DNA from: Planctomycetota bacterium
Lineage (GTDB): Bacteria > Planctomycetota > UBA11346
Length of the DNA: 64,000 nt
NCBI GenBank assembly: GCA_014193115.1
Contig: BJHQ01000023.1
Location: forward strand, 1 to 64,000
Reading direction: 5' to 3'
Under the pieces are notes generated by a model. That model was given only the letters and a program-made list of their open reading frames with translations. It was not told the DNA's origin and did not search any database. Each line of letters opens with the position of its first letter. Position 1 is the stretch's first letter. Made by a program: the position numbers and the translations under genes. Below are positions 1 to 8,308 of this stretch, in pieces.

Positions 1-191
1 AGAAAGGTGGAGGAGACGCACGAAGGATCGGCGGATGGGAGCATCCGCACAACGCTCCAAGAGGCCTGGATCCGTCCGAAGGACTTTTTTCAAGGCAACC
101 CAGCGGGGGGTTATGCAATCGCCCTGGCAGTCCGGCTGGTCAGGGTTGGCAGGTGGGTTCCTAGCCCGACAATGCCAGGCCCGTCCAGCGC

Positions 192-1202
192 ATGAGTCCT
201 CCCCGTCGCATCGATCCGGCTCCGGTCGCACGTACCGTCCGCGGCCGTGGCCCGCGCCATTTCCTGCTCGTTCCCGGCCTGGTTCCGGATGGACCGGAGA
301 CCTTCTGGCGTCAGCACCGGCTGTTCTGCGCCCACGGCACGGTGACCACCCTGACCTATCCTTACGAAACCTTCGAACTCGACGCCGTGGTCGAATGGAT
401 CACCCGTTGGGCGTCGGCGACCAGAGCCAGCGGCAACGATCCGGTGCTGGTTGGGTGCAGCGTCGGCGGCGGGCTGTGCCTGGAGGCCTTGCGCCGGGCC
501 CGGGCCAAAGGCGAGGAGCTGCCGCTGGCCGGGTTGATCCTGGTCTCGCCGTTCACCTGCGTCGACGATCTCGCGCCGCTGCTCAAGCGGCTGTTGAAAC
601 CGATCTTGGAAGAGGTCGACAAGGCCGGCGGCGATCCGATCACGCCCTACGAGCGCGGCCGCCAGTTCTTCAAGCAGCTTGCCGCCCGGGCGCTGGCCGC
701 GGGCGTGCCTGAGGCCAAGGGCCTGAGCCTGACCCCAGCGGCGATGATGTGGCGGTCGGTGTCGTGGCTGCTGATCCCGGGCGGATCCAGCGAGCAGCAG
801 GAAGCCAAGGTGCGGACCCAGATCGAGCGCACCATCGAGAGCATCCCGACCCACGGCGGCATGGCCCGGGTGGTCGAGCTGCGCCGGTTCCCGGGCCCGG
901 ACAGCGGCGCGAATGCCGACAAACCCCTGACCCAGGCGCCGTCTCTGGTGCTCTGGGGCAGCAAGGAACGCCACACCTTGACCATGGATGGTCCCGGCAC
1001 CGGCGTGCTCTGCCGCCCCGACCATGCCTGCCGGCTGCTGCCGAATTCGGAAATCCAGTGGGTCTATGATGTCGATGGCGCGGAAGTGCCCCACGCGTCG
1101 CTGCTCAAACATGCGCGGGCCTTCAACCTGCATCTGCGCCGCTGGCTGGTCCGCACCGGCAAGCCGGGGCGCCAGCCCGGGCTCACCGCGGCCCGGGGCT
1201 GA
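192..1202 (+). CDS. alpha/beta hydrolase-fold protein
   Basis: A 336-residue protein with the look of an alpha/beta hydrolase. After a short N-terminal tail, residues about 22-30 form the first core strand (HFLLVPGLV) followed by a PDG oxyanion-type turn. The nucleophile elbow is GCSVGG near residue 95, so Ser is the likely nucleophile. A late His in PHASLLKHA (near residue 306) could complete the triad. No signal peptide is visible, so it is probably cytoplasmic. The substrate cannot be told from the sequence. It stands alone; the next gene is on the opposite strand and the 191 bases before it hold only short unsupported frames. The ATG start fits the onset of the folded region. Confidence 0.8.
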   Translation: MSPPRRIDPAPVARTVRGRGPRHFLLVPGLVPDGPETFWRQHRLFCAHGTVTTLTYPYETFELDAVVEWITRWASATRASGNDPVLVGCSVGGGLCLEALRRARAKGEELPLAGLILVSPFTCVDDLAPLLKRLLKPILEEVDKAGGDPITPYERGRQFFKQLAARALAAGVPEAKGLSLTPAAMMWRSVSWLLIPGGSSEQQEAKVRTQIERTIESIPTHGGMARVVELRRFPGPDSGANADKPLTQAPSLVLWGSKERHTLTMDGPGTGVLCRPDHACRLLPNSEIQWVYDVDGAEVPHASLLKHARAFNLHLRRWLVRTGKPGRQPGLTAARG

Positions 1203-1394
1203 GCGGTCCGCACGAAGCGCAGTGCTTGAGTTGCTGAACAAGCAGCCTGCAGAGGTACGTGCTCGTGCACGATTGCCTTGCGCGGTTCCAGCGCGTTGCC
1301 GAATGGCTCGGAATCGCTGAATCATCTCCAATTGAAAAACAGCGGCCACGATCAGACCAGGTTGCCAACGGATTATGTGTCGCGCCGGCGATGA

Positions 1395-1466
1395 GGGCAT
1401 CGCCGCTCCAAAAGCGCAAAGGGCATCGCCGCTCCAAAAGCGCAAAGGGCATCGCCGCTCCGAAGC
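1395..1466. repeat. 26-bp tandem repeat in intergenic region (family R3)
   Basis: Between the hydrolase and the PII gene (1203-1516) I see no gene, but a 26-bp unit beginning GGGCATCGCCGCTCC repeats about 2.6 times in direct tandem, preceded by CGCCGGCGATGA. The same core with the same preceding bases recurs near 31.5 kb, so it is a dispersed family. There are no spacers, so this is not CRISPR. The rest of the interval shows nothing recognisable. Confidence 0.8.
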
Positions 1467-1516
1467 ACGCGCCTGGCTATTGCGCGAGCCTCATAAAAGC
1501 AGCTGCTTTGGTCTGG

Positions 1517-1837
1517 TCAGGCGACGAAGTCGAGGGCCGTCACCGGAAGCAGGAAGATCTTCCCGTCGCCGATCCGGCCGGTGCGGCCGATCCGGCAGAC
1601 CAGCTCGACCAATTCGTCTCGGCGGTCCGCAGGGATGACGCCGGTGATCAGCACTTTGGGCAGGAAGTCGATCCGGTACTCATCGCCGTCATAGTCGTCG
1701 AGGTGGCCTTTCTGCCGACCATAGCCACGGCACTCGACGGCGGTGAGCTCCTCGAACCAGCCTGAAGCGAGCAGGCGTTGGCAGAGCTGCTCGGCGCGCT
1801 GCGGGCGGACCACCAGCTGCACCGAGAGCAGGCTCAT
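1517..1837 (-). CDS. PII-family nitrogen regulatory protein
   Basis: A 106-residue PII (GlnB/GlnK-like) signal protein. The T-loop region GYGRQKGH then DYDGDEY then DFLPKV follows the family closely, and the Tyr in DEY matches the uridylylated Tyr51 of E. coli GlnB. The C-terminal signature TGRIGDGKIF, part of the nucleotide site, is present. The N-terminal third is divergent from typical GlnB. PII proteins bind ATP/ADP and 2-oxoglutarate and control nitrogen assimilation partners; in some bacteria and in plants they also bind acetyl-CoA carboxylase. I chose the ATG at 1837 because residues upstream of it have no family counterpart and run into accA. It lies 73 bp downstream of accA on the same strand, so the two are probably co-transcribed. 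Confidence 0.85.
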   Translation of the reverse strand: MSLLSVQLVVRPQRAEQLCQRLLASGWFEELTAVECRGYGRQKGHLDDYDGDEYRIDFLPKVLITGVIPADRRDELVELVCRIGRTGRIGDGKIFLLPVTALDFVA

Positions 1838-1910
1838 CGCAGGCAGCGGCTCGCGCCGCATTTCCCCAGGCACGTTTCGCTCCGCCCTGGACCGCTCATC
1901 CGTGGGCCGC

Positions 1911-2930
1911 TCATCCGTGGGCTGCGGCCATGCGCGCGCCAGTGAGCAGCTCGCCGCCTTCGATGACCTGGCCGATGGTCCGGTATTTCGCATAGCGCCG
2001 ATCGAGCAGCTCGGCCATCGGCAGCTTGGTCAGTGCGTCGAGGTTGCGGACCAGCGCGGCCTGGAGGATCGCCGCCATGGCATCGCCCTGGCGGTGGGCT
2101 CCGCCGGGGGGCTCGGGCAGGATCTCATCGACGATGCCGTGCCGACTGAGGATGTCCGCGGTCAGGCCCATGCTGGCGGCGGCGATATCACGCTTGGCGC
2201 CGTCCTTCCACAGGATCGCGGCGCAGCCTTCTGGGGAGATGACCGAGAAATAGCTGTTCTGGAGCATCAGCATGCGGTCGCCGACGCCAATCCCGAGGGC
2301 TCCGCCTGAGCCGCCTTCGCCGATCACCGCGACCACGATCGGGGTGCGCAGCAGCGACATGTCTCGGATGTTCACGGCGATGGCCAGGGACTGGCCGCGT
2401 TCCTCGGCTTCGACTCCGGGGAAGGCCCCCGGCGTGTTGATCAGGCAGACCACCGGCAGGTGGAAACGTTCGGCCAGGCGCATCTTCTCCAGCGCCTTGC
2501 GGTAGCCTTCGGGGTGGGGCATGCCGAAGTTGCAGCGCTTGCGCTCGTGGATGTCCTTGCCCTTCTGCTGGCCGATGATCAGGCAGGCATGGGCGCCGAT
2601 GCGGCCGAGCCCGGTGATGATGGCGGCGTCATCGCCGAACACCCGGTCGCCGGCGAGGGGCACGAACTCCTGGGCGATGCGGTCGATGTAGTCGCTGGCC
2701 TGGGGCCGCTGGGGATGCCGCGACAGCTGGACCCGCTGCCAGGCGGTGAGCCCGGCGAAGGTGCGGTCGCTCTCTTCCGCCCATTTCTGGCGCAGACTGG
2801 CGACCTCAACGGACAGATCGACCCCGCGGGATTGGGCGAGCTGCTCCAATTCCTGGATTTTCGCCTCTAGGGCGACGAGGGGGTCGAGGAAGGTGAATGG
2901 ATTGCTCACGCCGGCATGGTACGTGGCCAT
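1911..2930 (-). CDS. accA: acetyl-CoA carboxylase carboxyltransferase subunit alpha
   Basis: About 339 residues, close to the usual AccA length of about 320. AccA and AccD form the carboxyltransferase that moves CO2 from carboxybiotin to acetyl-CoA, the first step of fatty-acid synthesis. Family blocks are clear: LSRHPQRPQASDYI, HQKGKD-like GQQKGKDIHE, NFGMPHPEGYRKAL, INTPGAFPGVEAEERGQ, the oxyanion glycines IGEGGSGGALGIGVGD and ISPEGCAAILWK. A long open extension upstream has no similarity and is excluded; either the ATG at 2930 or the GTG at 2909 could be the start. The last codons sit in a 15-bp direct duplication (GCCCACGGATGAGCG) around 1898-1928. accD is not in this window. Confidence 0.95.
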   Translation of the reverse strand: MATYHAGVSNPFTFLDPLVALEAKIQELEQLAQSRGVDLSVEVASLRQKWAEESDRTFAGLTAWQRVQLSRHPQRPQASDYIDRIAQEFVPLAGDRVFGDDAAIITGLGRIGAHACLIIGQQKGKDIHERKRCNFGMPHPEGYRKALEKMRLAERFHLPVVCLINTPGAFPGVEAEERGQSLAIAVNIRDMSLLRTPIVVAVIGEGGSGGALGIGVGDRMLMLQNSYFSVISPEGCAAILWKDGAKRDIAAASMGLTADILSRHGIVDEILPEPPGGAHRQGDAMAAILQAALVRNLDALTKLPMAELLDRRYAKYRTIGQVIEGGELLTGARMAAAHG

Positions 2931-3020
2931 CCAGGTCAGCCAATGCGCGGCCCGCGGCGCTGGGCCGGTGCTGGGCTGGGGGCGCGGTTGCCCGGCCTTG
3001 GCCAGGCACACGCTGCATCC

Positions 3021-3656
3021 ATGGCGAGCCAACTCGAGGTCGAACTCAAGCTGATCCTGGACGAACCGGGACACGTCCGCCTGGCCGAGGTCCTTGCCGC
3101 CGAGCACGGACCGGGCCAGGTGCTTGAACAGCGCAACCGCTTCTTCGACACCGCCGACCGCCGCCTGCGCCGGGCCGGGCTCAACCTCCGCCTGCGCCGA
3201 GAGGCGCTCCGCGACGGCCACCGCGAACGGCTGGTCATGACCTGCAAGCGGGCAGCAGCGGCGGCGATGGGCGGCATCCACCGCCATGACGAGTGGGAAG
3301 CGGAGATCGATCCTGCGCTGTGGGAGCTGCCGGCGGCGGAGCTGCCACTGCGCCTGCCCTTGCCCGAACCCCACACGGAGGCCCTGGGCCAAGCCACCAC
3401 CGAACTGATCGGCGGCTTCGCCAACCGCCGGATCGAATGGCACCTGCCGACAGCCCTCGCCTGCCTCGACCGCACGGTGTTCAGCGGCCCGGCGGGCGAA
3501 CGGATCGATCATGAGCTGGAAGTGGAATCCGCTGAGCCCGATCCCGCCAGCTGGCGCCGCCGATTCGCCGCCCTGGGCCTGGCCTGGCGCGAGCAGCCAG
3601 CCACCAAGTTCGCCCGGTTCCTTGAGCACCTTCAAGTCAGGACCCGCGTAAAATAA
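3021..3656 (+). CDS. CYTH domain protein (inorganic triphosphatase/adenylate cyclase class IV-like)
   Basis: A 211-residue CYTH-superfamily protein. The defining ExExK motif is at the N terminus (EVELK, residues 6-10) and charged tunnel residues follow: R in QRNRFFDT, LRLR, an MTCKR lysine/arginine strand, and EWEAEID. CYTH enzymes hydrolyse inorganic triphosphate or thiamine triphosphate, or rarely make cAMP; the sequence alone does not choose, but stand-alone bacterial members are mostly triphosphatases. There is no CHAD domain. The ATG start places the ExExK motif at its normal position. It is divergent from accA across a 90-bp gap that must hold both promoters. Confidence 0.85.
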   Translation: MASQLEVELKLILDEPGHVRLAEVLAAEHGPGQVLEQRNRFFDTADRRLRRAGLNLRLRREALRDGHRERLVMTCKRAAAAAMGGIHRHDEWEAEIDPALWELPAAELPLRLPLPEPHTEALGQATTELIGGFANRRIEWHLPTALACLDRTVFSGPAGERIDHELEVESAEPDPASWRRRFAALGLAWREQPATKFARFLEHLQVRTRVK

Positions 3657-3675
3657 CTTGAGCAATTTTCCACTT

Positions 3676-3985
3676 GGGCGTCCCGTAGGGACGCCACCAC
3701 ACCAGCCAGGTGTTCAGCCCCGGGTAGGATGGATTGCATGGTTTGGGCGTCCCGTAGGGACGCCACGACGCCAGCCCGGGGCTTCAGCCCCGGGTAGGAT
3801 GGATTGCATGGGAAGCCCCGTAGGGGCGGCTGAATTCTCTGCGGGCTTCAGCCCGCAATGGCGCTCTATAGTGGTCACCCGGACTCAACCGTCCCTACGG
3901 GACTGGGCCCTGGAACGGGCTATGATACCTGGGGTTGAAACCCCGGGCTCAACTCGTGGCGTCCCTACGGGACGCCACGTCATGG
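3676..3985. repeat. Inverted array of palindromic intergenic repeats (family R1)
   Basis: The gap 3657-4206 has no convincing gene. Its first 330 bases are packed with short palindromes: the core GGCGTCCCGTAGGGACGCC at about 3676 and 3746, the block CCCGGGGCTTCAGCCCCGGG near 3775, a variant GCCCCGTAGGGGC near 3815 and GCGGGCTTCAGCCCGC near 3841. From about 3887 to 3982 the same elements return in the opposite orientation. The 3746-3800 segment and the 3925-3982 segment are near-perfect reverse complements of each other. This is the architecture of REP/BIME-type elements. The remaining bases to 4206 show nothing further. Confidence 0.85.
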
Positions 3986-4206
3986 AAAACCTCTTTGTAT
4001 GGCGCTCAGGTTGTCCTTGCATGCGCCAAAAGGGCATAAGTCGCCGGCGGAGCCACCTTGCGGCCGCAGCGAGCACCAAGGCAACCATGGTACGCCGCGC
4101 AGACTGTCAGGTGGTCATTGACACACTTGTGACTTGCGCCGCGAGATTCCCACGCCAAGCATGGCTGCTGAAACCAATAGCGTACCACCACGTCCAAGCG
4201 AACGCC

Positions 4207-5994
4207 ATGACCTTCCGCAAGACTCTCCTCTCCCGCGTCCTCTCGTCATCGCTGGCCGTCGCCTTGGCCATGTCGGCCGCCTTCGCCGGCGACGACGAAC
4301 TGCGTCAGCAGGCCAAGGATCTCGCCGATGGCGCCAGCAAGGAAATGCAGACGAATCATTACGTGGCTGCCGCGCTGGCCTATGCCAAGGCCCTCAAACT
4401 GTACGAGCAGGCCAAGGACACCGACAACATGGTGGCGATGCAGGCCAACATCTATTGGTGCAAAAAGAAGATGAACGTCGATGACATCCAGGCCTTCCTG
4501 AAGGCCAAGGAAACCCATGGCACCGGGAAGACCAACGAAGCGGTCAAAGCCGAGGTCGCCGAGGCCAAGGCCACCCTGGCCAAGATCGACGAGGTCGCCG
4601 AGCGCAAAGTCGATGTCAGCGAGGCAAAGTCCTATTTCGACCGGGCCGAGAAATTCGAGAAGTCCAACCAGGACAAGACCCTGCAAATCGTCATCCGCTA
4701 TTTCGAAGTCGCCAACCGCTTCCAGAACGACCCGGTCGGTCGCAAGGCCCAGGAAATCTGCCTGAAATTCCAGAGCAAGTTGAACGACGAGCTGGAGAAG
4801 AAGTCCCAGGACATCAAGAAGCAGTCCGACGACCTGGCCGCTCTGCGCAACAGCTATTTCACCCGCAAGCCGCCCGCCAACGGTGGCGAGACCTTGCCCG
4901 ACAAAGCTGCCCAAGATAAGGCACTGAAGGATCTCAAGACGATCTACAAAAGCGAATACGCGTCCTCCAAGACTGAGGAACGGCGGGCCTTCGGCACCAC
5001 GCTGTACAAACAGCAGGCCAAATCCAAGGATGAGCCGGTGATGCGCTGGGCGATGCTGACCGAGGCCATTCGCCTAGGCATCGAGACCGAGCACTATTGG
5101 GTCATCCTGCGCGCCAACGACGAATTGGCGACGATCTTCGCCGGATTCGACGCCGATGCCGAGAAGCGGCGCAGCCTCGGCCGCCTGGGCAGCCGGGCCG
5201 GCGCCGTGCAGGTCCTGAAATTGCTCGACGATCCCAAGGATCCCACCGCCAACGCAGTCGCCGGGCGTCTGTTCTGCATCAGCGGCGAATGGGCCGACGG
5301 CACCGCCATGCTCGCCAACGGCTCCGACGAGGCTGCCAAAAAGGCCGGCGCCATGGACCTGCTCAACCCGACCAAGACCGGGGAACAGGCCGAGCTGGGC
5401 GACGCCTGGTATGACATCGCCAAAGCCTGCAAGAACAACGTTGATCGCGACGCCTTCCTCGACCGGGCGCGGTTGTGGTACACGAAATGCCAAAAGGCGG
5501 CGAGCGGCATCAGCAAAGCCCGCATCGATTCCCGGCTGGTCGAGATCGACAAGCTCAATCCGCCGGACATCACCGACTGGAACAAGATCACCGTCAACCA
5601 GTGGGAATCGCTCAAGGCGGTCACGATGCAGGTCGAAGCGCGCAAGGCCCAGACCGATCCGGGCATCATGCTCGCCGCCGGACAAAAGGTCCGCGTCGTG
5701 CCCCACCCCACCGACACCTGGCAGGTCGGTTCGGGCTATTACGGAACCCACACCTGCACCGCCAGTGGCGCCTCGATCGATAAGCGCGAGCGGATGTGGA
5801 CCGGTCAGTTCAAGTATGGCGAGCTGGTCGCGTGGCTCGATAAGCAGCCGCGCAAGAAATGCGGTGACGTCCTGACCGGGCCGGGCCGGCTGCTGCTTGC
5901 CCCAGTGACCAACGACAACATCGACAGCTGGTGGGATTCCAACACCACCGGCCAGGGCGTCATCCGGGTCAAGATCGTCCGCATCGACGATTGA
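4207..5994 (+). CDS. secreted protein with C-terminal lectin-like (PA-IL-type) domain, function unknown
   Basis: A 595-residue exported protein. The ATG at 4207 begins a standard signal peptide: basic start MTFRKT, hydrophobic core, then a site near AFAGDD at residues 26-29. Residues about 30-300 are Ala/Lys/Glu-rich and mostly helical, with coiled-coil character. The middle resembles TPR-like helical pairs. The last 110 residues run G-YYGTHTCTASG, WTGQFKYGELV, GRLLLAPVTNDN, then a final strand; this layout resembles PA-IL/LecA-like carbohydrate-binding domains, but I hold that loosely. An open extension reading back through the repeat array is rejected as a start. It probably works in the periplasm or at the surface. 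It lies upstream of yidC but 169 bp apart. Confidence 0.75.
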   Translation: MTFRKTLLSRVLSSSLAVALAMSAAFAGDDELRQQAKDLADGASKEMQTNHYVAAALAYAKALKLYEQAKDTDNMVAMQANIYWCKKKMNVDDIQAFLKAKETHGTGKTNEAVKAEVAEAKATLAKIDEVAERKVDVSEAKSYFDRAEKFEKSNQDKTLQIVIRYFEVANRFQNDPVGRKAQEICLKFQSKLNDELEKKSQDIKKQSDDLAALRNSYFTRKPPANGGETLPDKAAQDKALKDLKTIYKSEYASSKTEERRAFGTTLYKQQAKSKDEPVMRWAMLTEAIRLGIETEHYWVILRANDELATIFAGFDADAEKRRSLGRLGSRAGAVQVLKLLDDPKDPTANAVAGRLFCISGEWADGTAMLANGSDEAAKKAGAMDLLNPTKTGEQAELGDAWYDIAKACKNNVDRDAFLDRARLWYTKCQKAASGISKARIDSRLVEIDKLNPPDITDWNKITVNQWESLKAVTMQVEARKAQTDPGIMLAAGQKVRVVPHPTDTWQVGSGYYGTHTCTASGASIDKRERMWTGQFKYGELVAWLDKQPRKKCGDVLTGPGRLLLAPVTNDNIDSWWDSNTTGQGVIRVKIVRIDD

Positions 5995-6163
5995 GGAACG
6001 GCCACGGCCACGCGCTGGGAGCTTACGCCCGCTCAGCGCGTGCTCAGCACGGCTCATCCGCTTGGTTGACGAAACCCGGCCGATGCGGCCTGTGGTGATC
6101 TCCGCCCCTGGCCCCTAGCTCCGGGCCACGTGCGCAACAAGCTGCCGCGCCCCCGGACCGTCC

Positions 6164-8086
6164 ATGCCGCGCCTCCCGATCCTGCTCCTCCTGCTCACGC
6201 TGGGCCTGTCGACGCTGTTCGCTGGTGAATCGCCAGTCCAGGTCCCGGCAGCTCCGGCGAACCCGGCCACACCGCCGATTCCAGCAGCGCCGCCGATCCC
6301 GGCAGCTCCGGCGAACCCGGCCACACCGCCGATCCCGGCGACGCCACCGAGTCCGGTAACGCCGCCGACCTACGAGGTCGTGGTGCTTGAGAACGACCTG
6401 GCCCGGGCCGTCCTGGCTACCGAGCGCGGAGCCCTGCGCCAATTCGAGCTGAAGACCGCGTCTCCGGTGGAGCTGCCGAAGCACCTGCGCCACGTCCACA
6501 GCCCCCTTCCGAAGAACGGAGCGAATCAACCCAACCCCCTGCCGGTGCTCGGTGACACCGGCCGCTGGCGCAACCATGCCTGGCTCACCAATAGCGAGCA
6601 GGGCGCCACCGTCCAGAATGGTCTGGGCATCGACGACACCCCGCCCTGGGCCATCGCCAAACGTACTGAAGATTCGGTCACGTTTACCTATTCCAAGACG
6701 TCGCCGGCCCTGGCCTATGAGCTGACCTGGACCTTGCTCGCCGACCGGCCGACGCTGAACGCCATGCTCACCGTCCGCAACGCCAGCGCCGCGCCGGTGA
6801 CGTTCGAGCCAGCACTGATCCCGCTGGTCGGGGTCCACCAGGATTATGGACCGGTGGAGAGTTATTATCTGGTCGCGTTCGTCCTCCAGGCCGGCGCTGA
6901 CCAATGGCCGGTCACCCAGATGTATCCGGCGCCGTCGAACCAGCCGCCGGTCGCCTTCGACAAACGCACTCGGGGCAGTCAAACCCTGGAATTCAAGCCC
7001 GATTCGGTCATGGTCGGCCTGAAGAGCCGGTTCTTCGCCGCCTGGTTCTCTCCCTACCAGGTCGGCGCTGCTCCGGCCTCGGCGCCGAGCGCCACCGCTG
7101 CCGCTACCAACCCGGCAGGCGCCGGCGGACCGAGCTTCGGAGATGACAGCGCCAAGCCTGCGCCTGGCGTGCAAAAGGTCTGGACCTCGGCCAAGGTCTG
7201 GGGTACCTGGAGCGCTGACACCAATGAGCACCAGGCCTGCCTGGGCGTCACCGGCCCGGCAGTGACCGTCGCCCCCTCCGCGACCTTTTCGGCGCCGTGG
7301 TCGATCACGGTGTCCAGCATGAAGTCCGCCGACCTCGCCCGCCTCACCCCGGCCGAACGCAGGGTGGAGTACACCGACTGGTTCCACCGGTTCTTCCGCT
7401 CGCTGACCTGGTTGCTCACCGGCGCCCTCGATCTGTTGGCGTGGCTGGTGGTGAACTACGGCGTCGCTGTGGTGCTGCTCACCTTCCTGCTCAAGCTCAC
7501 TCTGTTCCGGCTGACCTATAAACAGTACGAGTCGATGCTGAAGATGCAGAAGCTCGCCCCCGAGATCAAGCTGCTCAATGAAACCTATAAGAACGACAAG
7601 CAGAAACTGGCGGTAAAACAGATGGAATTGTGGCAGAAGCACAAGGTCAACCCGCTCGGCGGCTGCCTGCCGATGCTGATCCAAATCCCGATCTTCATCG
7701 CACTGTACCAGGCCTTCTGCCACAGCGCCGACATGCGCGGCCAGCCGTTCCTGTGGATCACCGACCTCACCCTGCCCGACCAGCTGATCTACCTCGGCTT
7801 CCATTTCCCGAGCTGGTTCCCGCTGTGGTCAAGCCTGCCCGCGTCGATCAATCCGCTGCCGATCATCTACATGGGCGTGGCCCTGTGGATGGGCCTGCAG
7901 CAGAAACCGCCGGAAGGCGGCGACGAGTTCCAGCAGCAGATGGCCAAGACCATGCGCTGGATGCCGGTGCTCTTCGGTCTGATCTTCTACAACATGCCAG
8001 CCGGCCTGGTGCTGTATTTCACGGTCAACTCGCTGCTGTCGACGATCGAGATCAAGATCGTCAAGAATCGCCTGGGGATGGCGTGA
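6164..8086 (+). CDS. yidC: membrane protein insertase YidC
   Basis: A 640-residue YidC/Oxa1 insertase of the Gram-negative type. The N-terminal hydrophobic segment (residues 3-20) is followed by a Pro/Ala-rich low-complexity stretch (about 25-68) encoded by duplicated DNA, then the periplasmic beta-sandwich domain (about 70-400). The conserved core starts near residue 410: WLVVNYGVAVVLLT, the QKLAPEIKLL cytoplasmic loop, LGGCLPMLIQIPIFIALYQAF and PAGLVLYFTVNSLLS, giving five core membrane spans. It inserts and folds inner-membrane proteins with or without SecYEG. It heads a run with a small membrane protein, mnmE and prfC; yidC followed by mnmE is a common bacterial order. Confidence 0.95.
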   Translation: MPRLPILLLLLTLGLSTLFAGESPVQVPAAPANPATPPIPAAPPIPAAPANPATPPIPATPPSPVTPPTYEVVVLENDLARAVLATERGALRQFELKTASPVELPKHLRHVHSPLPKNGANQPNPLPVLGDTGRWRNHAWLTNSEQGATVQNGLGIDDTPPWAIAKRTEDSVTFTYSKTSPALAYELTWTLLADRPTLNAMLTVRNASAAPVTFEPALIPLVGVHQDYGPVESYYLVAFVLQAGADQWPVTQMYPAPSNQPPVAFDKRTRGSQTLEFKPDSVMVGLKSRFFAAWFSPYQVGAAPASAPSATAAATNPAGAGGPSFGDDSAKPAPGVQKVWTSAKVWGTWSADTNEHQACLGVTGPAVTVAPSATFSAPWSITVSSMKSADLARLTPAERRVEYTDWFHRFFRSLTWLLTGALDLLAWLVVNYGVAVVLLTFLLKLTLFRLTYKQYESMLKMQKLAPEIKLLNETYKNDKQKLAVKQMELWQKHKVNPLGGCLPMLIQIPIFIALYQAFCHSADMRGQPFLWITDLTLPDQLIYLGFHFPSWFPLWSSLPASINPLPIIYMGVALWMGLQQKPPEGGDEFQQQMAKTMRWMPVLFGLIFYNMPAGLVLYFTVNSLLSTIEIKIVKNRLGMA

Positions 8087-8125
8087 TCCGTTGGGCTGCG
8101 TCGCTGCGCCAGGTGCTGTAAGACC

Positions 8126-8308
8126 ATGCTCCACCGCACCCGTTGGATGCTGCGTCTGCTCGGCGGTTTCGGCTGGGTGGTCGGCTTGGTGCTGGCGAGC
8201 AGCAAAGGCCTGGGCGGTGGCTCCAGCGCGGCCTTTTGGCTGCTGATCGGTTTAGTGCTGAACCTGGTCGGACTGGTGCTGCTGGTGTGGTCGTACCGCG
8301 GACGGTGA
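8126..8308 (+). CDS. small two-span membrane protein, unknown
   Basis: A 60-residue protein with two predicted membrane helices (residues about 8-24 and 36-54) joined by a Ser/Gly-rich turn, basic ends (RTRW, YRGR). I do not recognise the family. Support for it being real is positional: it lies 39 bp after yidC, and its stop codon overlaps the GTG start of mnmE by 3 bases (GTGA), the arrangement seen in translationally coupled operons. Its place in the yidC-mnmE interval suggests a membrane role, but nothing in the sequence shows what. Confidence 0.55.
   Translation: MLHRTRWMLRLLGGFGWVVGLVLASSKGLGGGSSAAFWLLIGLVLNLVGLVLLVWSYRGR

Noticed and set aside
1395..1466. Tandem repeat considered as a CRISPR array
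   Set aside because: The units abut directly without unique spacers and no cas genes are present.
3658..4206. N-terminal extension of the secreted protein through the repeat array
   Set aside because: It is repeat-derived text with no protein-like features, and the signal peptide begins cleanly at 4207.
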